From contig JBIKNC010000246.1 of the NCBI GenBank assembly GCA_044358925.1, positions 1 to 6,344 on the forward strand: a stretch of 6,344 nucleotides of DNA, given 5' to 3'. Origin of the DNA: Rohdeia sp044358925. GTDB lineage: Bacteria > Planctomycetota > UBA1135 > GCA-002686595. How positions within the stretch are numbered: the stretch's first letter is position 1; each line of letters opens with the position of its first letter. The notes under the pieces were generated by a model that saw only the letters and a program-made list of their open reading frames with translations, did no database searches and was not told the origin of the DNA. This document shows, piece after piece, positions 1-6,344 of the stretch. The translations under genes were made by a program, and so were the position numbers.

Positions 1-688
<688 letters not shown>

Positions 689-690
<2 letters not shown>

Positions 691-694
691 AGAG
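689..694 (+). promoter_or_regulatory. Weak ribosome binding site before the PKS gene
   Basis: The purine run GAAGAG overlaps the NRPS stop codon and lies 13 bases before the ATG at 708. This is a weak match to the Shine-Dalgarno consensus and the spacing is longer than usual. With a 17-base gap and no room for a promoter, start at the PKS is probably helped by ribosomes finishing the NRPS. No better in-frame ATG or GTG with a good Shine-Dalgarno is seen nearby; the KS begins only about 15 residues after this ATG, which also supports it. Confidence 0.4.
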
Positions 695-707
695 TGCTCA
701 CGCCCCC

Positions 708-3700
708 ATGAGCCAACCCCACGAGTCCACGACGGAGCCCAGCGGCTCCGAGATCGCGATCGTCGGCATCGCCGTGCACCTGCCCGGCGCGCCCGACGTG
801 CGCGCCTATTGGCACAACCTCGCGAACGGCGTCGAGTCGATCACGCGGCTCTCGCGTGAACAGTTACTGGCTGCGGGCGTCGACGAAGCGACCCTCGACC
901 ATCCCGACCACGTGCCGGTCGCCGCGCTGCTGGGCGGCGTCGATCTCTTCGATCCGGAGTTCTTCGGTCTGTCCCCGAAGGAAGCCGCGATCATGGATCC
1001 GCAGCACCGCCACTTCCTCGAGGCGTGTTGGGAGGCGCTCGAGGACGCGGCCCACGTGCCGTCGCGCTTCGAAGGTCCGATCGGTGTGTTCGCGGGCTGC
1101 GGCATGGGCGCGTACTTCGCGTTCAACCTGCTGGGCAACAAACGCCTCGTCGACGACGTCGGGCTCTTCCTGCTGCGCCACACCGGCAACGACAAGGACT
1201 TCCTCGCGACGCGCGCGAGCTACGTCTTCGACCTCAAAGGGCCGAGCGTCAACGTGCAGACCGCGTGTTCGACGAGCCTCGTGGCCGTGCACCAAGCGGC
1301 GCAGAGCCTCTTGTCCGGCGAGTGCGACATGGCGCTCGCGGGCGGCGTGACGATCGAGCTGCCGCACGGTCAGGGTTACCTGTTCAAAGAAGGCGAGATC
1401 CTCTCGCCGGACGGCCACGTGCACGCGTTCGACCATCGCGCGACCGGCACGGTGTTCGGCAGCGGCACGGCCGTCGTCGTGTTGCGCCGACTCGCGGACG
1501 CACTCGCGGACGGCGACCACGTGTACGCGATCGTGAAGGGCTCGGCCGTGAACAACGACGGCAACGGCAAAGCGGGTTACCTCGCGCCGTCGATCGACGG
1601 TCAGGCGGCCGCGATCGCGGAAGCGCTCGCAGTCGCAGGCGTGAACGGTGACGAGATCGACTACGTCGAGTGCCACGGCACCGGCACGGCGATCGGCGAC
1701 CCGATCGAGGTCGCGGCGCTCACGCAGGCCTTCCGCGAGACGACGGACGTCGTGGGCAAGGTCGCGCTCGGTTCGGTCAAGACGAACATCGGGCACACGG
1801 ACACGGCGGCTGGCACGGCGGCATTGGTGAAGGTCGCGCTCGCGCTCGACAACGAGCTGTTGCCGGCGAGCCTCGGTTACGAGGCGCCCAATCCGACCAT
1901 CGACTTCGCGCGCACGCCGTTCTTCGTGAACGCGACCGCGCGGGCGTGGAAGCGCGGGAAGCGCGTGCGACGCGCCGGTGTGACGTCGCTCGGCGTCGGC
2001 GGCACGAACGCCCACCTCGTGGTCGAGGAGGCGCCGCTCGTGGCGCCGGGCCCGAAGAGCACGAAGCCGTTCCAGACCGTCGTGCTGTCGGCGAAGAGCG
2101 CGGCGGCGCTCGATGCGAGTGCCGCGCGCCTCGCCGCCGCGTTCGCGAGCGACGCAGCGTTCGACTTCGCCGACGCCGCGTACACACTCGCCATCGGTCG
2201 CGAGAGCTTCGAACATCGCCGCGTGCTGGTTGCGACGGACCGCGCGGAGGCCGCGGCGCTCCTGTCGAACAAGGACAAGGCGCGTGTGTTCTCGCACCGC
2301 GCCGGCGATCGCCGCGCCGAGGTGTGTTTCATGTTCCCGGGCGGCGGCGCGCAGCACCAGGACATGGGGCGCGATCTGTTCCGCGCCGGCGGCGTGTTCG
2401 CGCAATGGATGAAGCGCGGGTTCACGTGGCTCGCGCAACGCGGCCTCGAACTCGAGCGGCTCGTCTACCCCGACGCGAGCGCCGACCGCACCGCGCTCGC
2501 GCGCGAACTCGAGCGCCCGTCGCTCCAACTACCGGCACTGTTCCTCGTCGAGTACGCACTCGCCAAGGAATGGGAAGCGCGCGGCGTCGTGCCCACCGTC
2601 CTGCTCGGCCACTCGCTGGGCGAGAACACGGCAGCGGCGCTCGCCGGCGTGATGCGCTTCGAGGACGCGCTCGGCCTCGTGCGCCTGCGTGGCCAGTTGT
2701 TCGAGAAGGTCGAGAAGGGCGGCATGCTGTCGATCGCGGCGCCCGAGAGCGCCGTCGTGCCGCTGCTCGGCGCGGACTGCGACCTCGCGGTGGTGAACGC
2801 CGACCAACTGTGTGTCGCGAGCGGCCCGCAGGGCGCTCTCGCCGCCCTCGCCGAGCGCCTCACGGCTGCCGGCCTCGAGCACACACGCATCCCGATCGAC
2901 ATCGCGGCGCACTCGCGCCTGCTCGATCCGATCCTCGCGGACTTCCGCGCGTACCTGGCGAGCATCCCGCTCGCAGCGCCGAAGATCCAGATCGTCTCGA
3001 ACGTGACGGGCGAGACGCTCTCGGCCGCCGACGCCCAGAGTCCGGACTACTGGGTGCGCCACCTGCGTTCGACCGTGCGCTTCGCGGCGTGTGTCGCGCA
3101 CGTCGCCAAACACGAGCACCGCGTGCTGCTCGAGGTCGGACCCGGCAAGTCGCTCGCCTCGCTCGCGCGCGGCGGCTTGTCCGAAGCGAAACACCAACAC
3201 GCGTTCCACTCGCTGCGCCACGCCGACGAGGCCGTGTCCGACGTGGTCGCGCTCGCGACGGCGCATGCGCGACTGTGGGCGGCCGGAGCCATCGAAGACG
3301 CGGGCGCGTTCTTCGCCGGTGAGAAGCGCCGCCGTGTGTCGCTGCCGACGTACGCGTTCCAACGCCGCCGCTTCTGGATCGACGCGGACGCTCGCGTCGA
3401 GTCCGCGCCGACCATCGGTCGGCTCGCGAACGCCGAACAGTTCTTCGCGCGCCACGTCTGGCAGCGCGCGCCGATCCATGAGTCGCGCCGCGACATGTCC
3501 GGCGAACACGTGCTGCTGTTCGCCGACGCGGCGGGCGTCGCCGAGCGCGTCGAGCGCGAACTCGCCGCGCGTGGCGCCGTCGTGACGCTCGTCGCGCCGG
3601 GCGACACGTACACCCGTGTCTCGCGCGAGCGCTACACCCTCGCTCCCGAACACGGCCGCGAAGGCTTCACGCTGCTGCTCGAAGACCTCGTGCGCGAAGG

Positions 3701-6344
3701 CCGCCGCCCGGCCGCGATCGTGCACCTCATGAACCTCACGGCGGACCGCTCGCACCGGCCGGGTTCGAGCTTCTTCCACGAGACCGTCGAACGCGGCTTC
3801 CACGCGCTGTTCTTCCTCGGGCAGGCGCTCGCGGCGGCAGAACTCGGCGCGCCCGTGCGGCTCGTGTTCGCGGCGAACGGCCTGTACTCGGTGAACGGCG
3901 AGCGCATCGACGAGCCGGCCAAGGCGCTCGCGCTCGGCGCGCTGCGCACGCTGCCGCGCGAGATCGAAGGCCTGACGGCGCAGGTGCTCGACGTCGAGTT
4001 GCCGCTGAAGCGGCGCGGCGCTCGCGGCAAGTCGGCGGTCGATGCGCGCGGACTCGACGCGCTCGCTGCGGCGATCGCGGCGGAGTTCGACGCGGTTGCA
4101 TCGAACGGCGAACACGCGCTGCGCAGCTGTGAACACGCGTTGCGTGGCGGCGAGCGCCATGCGCGCACGATCGCAACGGCGCGTGTGCCGCACGGCTCGC
4201 GCTTCACGCCGCTGAAACACGGCGCCTACCTCGTGACCGGAGGCCTGGGCGGCGTCGGCCTCGCGCTCGCGCGCCACCTCGCACACACGGCGCACGCGCG
4301 GCTCGTGCTGCTCGGTCGGCGCGCGTTGCCGGCGCGCGATCAGTGGGACGCGTGGACGCGCCACCACGGCGCGGACGACGCGACGAGTCGGCGCATCGCG
4401 AGTGTTCGGGAGCTCGAAGCACTGGGCGCCGAGGTCTTCACCGTCGCCGCCGACGTCACGGATCCCGAGGCGTTGCGCGCGGGCCTCGCTGCCGCGCGCG
4501 AGCGCTTCGGCGCTCTCGACGGCGTCTTCCACGCGGCCGGTGTGGTCGACGACGGCCTGCTGGCGACGCGCACGCACGAACAGGTCGAGGCGGTGCTCGC
4601 GCCGAAGGTGCACGGCACGCTCGTGCTCGACGCGGCGCTGCGCGCCGTTCACGGAGACGAACAACCGCGCTTCTGCATCTACTTCTCGTCGACGAGCGCC
4701 GCGATCGGCGCCGCCGGCCAGATCGACTACGCCGCGGCGAACGCGTTCCTCGACGCGTGGGCCGCGCGCTCCGGCGCGAGCGGCAGCGAGCCGCGCGAGT
4801 TCGAAACCGCAGTCGCGTGGGGTCTGTGGCGCGACGTCGGCATGGCGGCGCGCGCGGGCCGCGGCGAGAGCGACGACGGTTCGAAGAAGGCGCTCGCGCG
4901 CCATCCGCTGTTCGACACACGCGTCGAACGCGCGGACGGGAGCGCCGTGTTCACCGGTCGTTGGCGCACGGCGGATCTGTGGCTGCTCGACGAGCACCGC
5001 ACGGCCGCCGGCGAGGCGCTGTTGCCCGGCACGGGCTCGTTCGAACTGTTCGGCGCCGCGTTGCGCGAACTCGGCACGCTGAGTGCGTTCGCCGTGGAGG
5101 ACCTGACGTTCTTCCGGCCGCTGTACGTGCCCGACGACACCGAGATCAGCGTGCGTGTCGTGCTCGAACCGCACGCCGCGGGTTGGAGCGCGCAGGTGCA
5201 CAGCCGCCGCACTGCTAACGAGCCGTGGCAACGGCACACGAGTGCGACGCTCGCGCTGCGGCGGCCCGAGCGCGCGGAGCCGATTGCGTTGCAAGCGCGA
5301 CTCGCAGGCGCGACGCAGACGGCGCGCGCGACGAGTGAAGGCGCGCTCGCGAGCGCCCAGGAAGTGCACCTCGCCTTCGGTTCGCGTTGGCAGGTCCTGC
5401 GCGAGACGTGGAGCGCGGGTGAGTCGCGCATCGCGCGTCTCGAGTTGCCGCGCGGCCTCGAAGCGGAGCTCGCGACGTGGCCGCTGCACGCAGGACTCCT
5501 CGACCTCGCAACCGGCTTCGCGATGGACCTCGTGCCCGGCTACGACGCCGCGCGCGGACTGTGGGTGCCGGTGCGTTACGAGCGCGTCGTCGTGCACGCG
5601 CCGCTCGAACGCGAAGTCTTCGCGATCGCGCGTGCAGCGAGCGGCGCCGGCGCGTCGGGCAACGATGACTTCTTCACGTTCGACGTCGACGTCGTGGCGG
5701 CCGACGGGCGCGTGTTGCTCGAAGTGCGTGGCTTCACGGTGCACCGCCCGGCGCAGGTCTTCCGGCCGTCGGCCATGCCCGCTCCGCGCGAGTCGGAACT
5801 CGTGCACGACGAACGCGAGGGACGCCAGGCGCGCGCCCAGCGCGACGAAGAGTTCGCGCGCCGTGTGCGGCTCGGACTCGGCGTGGACGAGGGCTTCGCT
5901 GCGCTCGAGCGCGTGCTCGGTGCCGGCGACGCCACGCACACGTTCGTGTCGTCGCTCGACGTTCCGACGCTCGTCGCCGAGGCCGGTCGCCCGCGCCAGA
6001 CAGCATCGTCCGACGACGGCGCGCGCTTCGAACGCCCCGAACTCGACAGCGACTACGTCGCGCCGCGCGACGAGATCGAACGCCAGCTCGTCGAGTTCTT
6101 CCAAGAACTCCTCGGCGTCGCCCGTGTCGGCGCCAACGACGACTTCTTCGCGCTCGGCGGCCACTCACTCGTCGCCGTGCGCCTCTTCGCGCGTATCGAG
6201 AAGACGTTCGGTCTGCGTCAGCCGATGAGTGTGCTCTTCGAAGCACCGACACCGGCCGCGCAAGCCGCACTCGTGCGTGCACACGCGCCCGCCGCGAACG
6301 AAGCGAGCCCCGCCGCGCGCGCTTCACACGCCGCGCGCCGCCAC
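708..6344 (+). CDS. Type I modular polyketide synthase, KS-AT-KR-DH-ACP, 3' truncated
   Basis: The frame is open from ATG 708 to the last base of the window (1879 codons, no stop), so the C-terminus is missing. Domains by residue are: KS about 15-443 (Cys187, His323, His363), AT about 539-820 (Ser636, Arg661, His735), post-AT motif PTYAFQRRRFW ending at 890, KR structural subdomain about 915-1133, catalytic KR 1172-1395 (TGGLGGVG; Lys1300, Ser1328, Tyr1341, Asn1345), DH about 1399-1680 (His1430, Asp1599), and ACP about 1783-1860 (Ser1820). All residues expected for condensation, acyl loading, ketoreduction and carrier function are present. The KS active-site context (VQTACSTSL) and the GGHSL carrier are, from memory, typical of mixed NRPS/PKS systems. 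The module would add one two-carbon unit to the chain from the upstream NRPS carrier and reduce it to a beta-hydroxy or enoyl product. Unusual points are the DH after the KR, altered DH motifs and a short tandem duplication before the KR. There is no ER or methyltransferase. More domains beyond the window cannot be excluded. Confidence 0.97.
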   Translation, partial: MSQPHESTTEPSGSEIAIVGIAVHLPGAPDVRAYWHNLANGVESITRLSREQLLAAGVDEATLDHPDHVPVAALLGGVDLFDPEFFGLSPKEAAIMDPQHRHFLEACWEALEDAAHVPSRFEGPIGVFAGCGMGAYFAFNLLGNKRLVDDVGLFLLRHTGNDKDFLATRASYVFDLKGPSVNVQTACSTSLVAVHQAAQSLLSGECDMALAGGVTIELPHGQGYLFKEGEILSPDGHVHAFDHRATGTVFGSGTAVVVLRRLADALADGDHVYAIVKGSAVNNDGNGKAGYLAPSIDGQAAAIAEALAVAGVNGDEIDYVECHGTGTAIGDPIEVAALTQAFRETTDVVGKVALGSVKTNIGHTDTAAGTAALVKVALALDNELLPASLGYEAPNPTIDFARTPFFVNATARAWKRGKRVRRAGVTSLGVGGTNAHLVVEEAPLVAPGPKSTKPFQTVVLSAKSAAALDASAARLAAAFASDAAFDFADAAYTLAIGRESFEHRRVLVATDRAEAAALLSNKDKARVFSHRAGDRRAEVCFMFPGGGAQHQDMGRDLFRAGGVFAQWMKRGFTWLAQRGLELERLVYPDASADRTALARELERPSLQLPALFLVEYALAKEWEARGVVPTVLLGHSLGENTAAALAGVMRFEDALGLVRLRGQLFEKVEKGGMLSIAAPESAVVPLLGADCDLAVVNADQLCVASGPQGALAALAERLTAAGLEHTRIPIDIAAHSRLLDPILADFRAYLASIPLAAPKIQIVSNVTGETLSAADAQSPDYWVRHLRSTVRFAACVAHVAKHEHRVLLEVGPGKSLASLARGGLSEAKHQHAFHSLRHADEAVSDVVALATAHARLWAAGAIEDAGAFFAGEKRRRVSLPTYAFQRRRFWIDADARVESAPTIGRLANAEQFFARHVWQRAPIHESRRDMSGEHVLLFADAAGVAERVERELAARGAVVTLVAPGDTYTRVSRERYTLAPEHGREGFTLLLEDLVREGRRPAAIVHLMNLTADRSHRPGSSFFHETVERGFHALFFLGQALAAAELGAPVRLVFAANGLYSVNGERIDEPAKALALGALRTLPREIEGLTAQVLDVELPLKRRGARGKSAVDARGLDALAAAIAAEFDAVASNGEHALRSCEHALRGGERHARTIATARVPHGSRFTPLKHGAYLVTGGLGGVGLALARHLAHTAHARLVLLGRRALPARDQWDAWTRHHGADDATSRRIASVRELEALGAEVFTVAADVTDPEALRAGLAAARERFGALDGVFHAAGVVDDGLLATRTHEQVEAVLAPKVHGTLVLDAALRAVHGDEQPRFCIYFSSTSAAIGAAGQIDYAAANAFLDAWAARSGASGSEPREFETAVAWGLWRDVGMAARAGRGESDDGSKKALARHPLFDTRVERADGSAVFTGRWRTADLWLLDEHRTAAGEALLPGTGSFELFGAALRELGTLSAFAVEDLTFFRPLYVPDDTEISVRVVLEPHAAGWSAQVHSRRTANEPWQRHTSATLALRRPERAEPIALQARLAGATQTARATSEGALASAQEVHLAFGSRWQVLRETWSAGESRIARLELPRGLEAELATWPLHAGLLDLATGFAMDLVPGYDAARGLWVPVRYERVVVHAPLEREVFAIARAASGAGASGNDDFFTFDVDVVAADGRVLLEVRGFTVHRPAQVFRPSAMPAPRESELVHDEREGRQARAQRDEEFARRVRLGLGVDEGFAALERVLGAGDATHTFVSSLDVPTLVAEAGRPRQTASSDDGARFERPELDSDYVAPRDEIERQLVEFFQELLGVARVGANDDFFALGGHSLVAVRLFARIEKTFGLRQPMSVLFEAPTPAAQAALVRAHAPAANEASPAARASHAARRH
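750..2036 (+). other. Ketosynthase (KS) domain
   Basis: The domain catalyses decarboxylative Claisen condensation. The catalytic triad is complete: Cys187 (TGT at 1266-1268) in VQTACSTSL, His323 in VECHGTGT and His363 in KTNIGHTDTAAG, with normal spacing (136 and 40 residues). DPQHRHFLE, GDPIE and GVGGTNAHLVVEEAP are also present. VQTACSTSL and NIGHTDTAAG differ from the DTACSSSL and NIGHLEAAAG of classical modular PKSs. They resemble, from memory, KSs that take chains from NRPS carriers, which fits the gene upstream. Confidence 0.96.
2322..3167 (+). other. Acyltransferase (AT) domain, probably malonyl-CoA specific
   Basis: The domain loads the extender unit onto the ACP. It begins with FMFPGGGAQHQDMG (residue 542 onward). 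It carries conserved Gln607, the nucleophile Ser636 in GHSLGE, Arg661 in RLRGQL and the catalytic His735 in AAHSRLLDPIL, and ends near LLEVGPGKSLASLA. Leu after the nucleophile favours malonyl over methylmalonyl (usually GHSQGE). The specificity box reads AAHS, neither HAFH (malonyl) nor YASH (methylmalonyl), so the extender assignment is only a lean. Confidence 0.93.
3456..4220 (+). other. KR structural subdomain and linker to the catalytic KR
   Basis: This is the degenerate Rossmann-like half that normally precedes and stabilises the catalytic KR when no ER lies between them. It begins near VWQRAPI (Trp918), has an LLFADAAGVAERV strand-loop-helix without an intact nucleotide-binding glycine motif, then PAAIVHLMNLT and FHETVERGFHALFFLGQAL. 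No DH is found between the AT and this subdomain, where the classical module order would place it. The last part holds a small tandem repeat (listed separately). Confidence 0.85.
4107..4148 (+). repeat. 21-base in-frame tandem duplication (GEHALRS / CEHALRG)
   Basis: Two adjacent 21-base units at 4107-4127 and 4128-4148 code for GEHALRS and CEHALRG (residues 1134-1147). GAACACGCG is identical at the same place in both copies and the rest differ mainly at wobble positions. They lie just before the segment GERHARTIATARV, which leads into the catalytic KR. The family, as I recall it, has a single copy of this LRGGER-type element here. Confidence 0.8.
4221..4892 (+). other. Ketoreductase (KR) catalytic domain, B-type signature
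   Basis: The domain reduces the beta-ketoacyl thioester with NADPH. The dinucleotide-binding motif TGGLGGVG is at residues 1177-1184. Lys1300 (APKVHGT), Ser1328 (FSSTS), Tyr1341 and Asn1345 (DYAAANAF) complete the short-chain dehydrogenase active site, with the usual 13-residue Ser-Tyr spacing. HAAGVVDDG places Asp1281-Asp1282 where B-type KRs have LDD, and the Trp diagnostic of A-type KRs is absent before GQIDY. A D-configured beta-hydroxyl is predicted. The residue just before GQ is Ala rather than Pro. Confidence 0.94.
4902..5747 (+). other. Dehydratase (PS-DH, double hotdog) domain located after the KR
   Basis: The domain would remove water from the beta-hydroxyacyl-ACP. The N-terminal hotdog starts near HPLFDTRV (residue 1399) and has LLDEHRTAAGEALLPGTGS with the candidate catalytic His1430. 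The C-terminal hotdog has LHAGLLDLATGF with the candidate catalytic Asp1599, 169 residues later, close to the usual distance. It continues through LWVPVRYERVVV to VLLEVRGFTVHR. Two features deviate from the textbook: His-x4-Gly-x4-Pro instead of His-x3-Gly-x4-Pro, and Gly1603 where Gln or His usually follows the Asp by four. Fold assignment is firm; activity is less certain. Confidence 0.85.
5748..6053 (+). other. Linker between DH and ACP, charged then Ala/Glu-rich
   Basis: About 100 residues (1681-1782) separate the DH from the ACP. The first part (from SELVHDEREGRQARAQRDEE) is rich in Arg, Glu and Asp and looks helical. The second part (LGLGVDEGFAALERVLGAG, then VSSLDVPTLVAEA) looks folded and resembles, from memory, a segment that follows reductive domains in related PKSs. 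No catalytic motif is recognised, and no ER or methyltransferase is present. Confidence 0.6.
6054..6284 (+). other. Acyl carrier protein (ACP) domain, GGHSL type
   Basis: The domain holds the extended chain on 4'-phosphopantetheine. The attachment Ser1820 is codon TCA at 6165-6167, in DDFFALGGHSLVAVRLF. Helix 1 starts at PRDEIERQLVEFFQELLG, and the domain closes with VLFEAPTPAAQAALV. The GGHSL core is the NRPS-carrier-like form rather than the G-(M/I)-D-S form of many modular PKS ACPs. An Ala-rich run with Arg at its end follows to the window edge. Confidence 0.95.

Noticed and set aside
864..2528. A 554-codon open frame on the minus strand opposite the KS and AT
   Set aside because: It has the same cause: it ends at the reverse complement of the single TTA codon at 864, and its translation is low-complexity Arg/Ala/Val sequence with no family resemblance.
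1670..3322. A 550-codon open frame on the plus strand in another frame of the PKS
   Set aside because: It is extremely Arg-rich, has no motifs, and lies wholly inside a frame with intact KS and AT catalytic residues. It is a GC-driven shadow.
3456..4106. The region between AT and KR as a methyltransferase, ER or second KR
   Set aside because: There is no SAM-binding or intact NAD(P)-binding glycine motif. The strand-helix pattern and motifs match the degenerate structural half of a KR.
2529..6164. A 1211-codon open frame on the minus strand opposite the PKS
   Set aside because: It is in exact codon register with the PKS and is bounded only by the rare sense codons CTA (2529) and TCA (6165), whose reverse complements are stops. 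Its translation is Arg/Ala/Glu-rich with no recognisable domain. It is a by-product of high GC and avoidance of TTA, CTA and TCA.

Overview
The window is about 6.3 kb of very GC-rich bacterial DNA (roughly 70% by eye). It sits inside a hybrid nonribosomal peptide / polyketide (NRPS/PKS) biosynthetic cluster. Both genes are on the + strand and both run off a window edge. Codon use is strongly biased to G/C-ending codons: in the 1879 visible codons of the second gene there is one TTA, one CTA and two TCA codons. This fits a high-GC secondary-metabolite producer such as a myxobacterium, actinomycete, high-GC planctomycete, acidobacterium or proteobacterium. Nothing in the window fixes the phylum.

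Layout. (1) Positions 1-690 are the 3' end of an NRPS gene: the C-terminal subdomain of an adenylation domain (A8-A10 motifs), a peptidyl carrier protein and a short Ala/Arg-rich tail. (2) A 17-base gap has only a weak ribosome binding site, so the genes are probably co-transcribed and translationally coupled. (3) From 708 to the window end there is a single open frame of 1879 codons without a stop. It encodes one type I PKS module ordered KS - AT - KR structural subdomain - KR - DH - ACP, followed by an Ala-rich, increasingly Arg-rich segment. No RNA genes, mobile elements, CRISPR arrays, promoters or terminators were recognised.

How the genes work together (inference). The NRPS carrier holds an aminoacyl or peptidyl thioester. 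The KS of the next protein would accept it and extend it by two carbons with an extender chosen by the AT, probably malonyl-CoA. The KR (B-type signature) would reduce the beta-ketone and the DH could remove water. If every domain is active and the two proteins dock directly, the product on the ACP would be an alpha,beta-unsaturated, two-carbon-extended amino acid or peptide. The A-domain core that sets the amino acid lies upstream of the window, so the substrate cannot be read.

The main points for a second look are the DH placed after the KR, two departures from the textbook DH motifs, a 7-residue tandem duplication just before the KR, and the non-canonical AT specificity motif. I do not see a wholly new kind of system; this is a recognisable assembly line with some unusual details.
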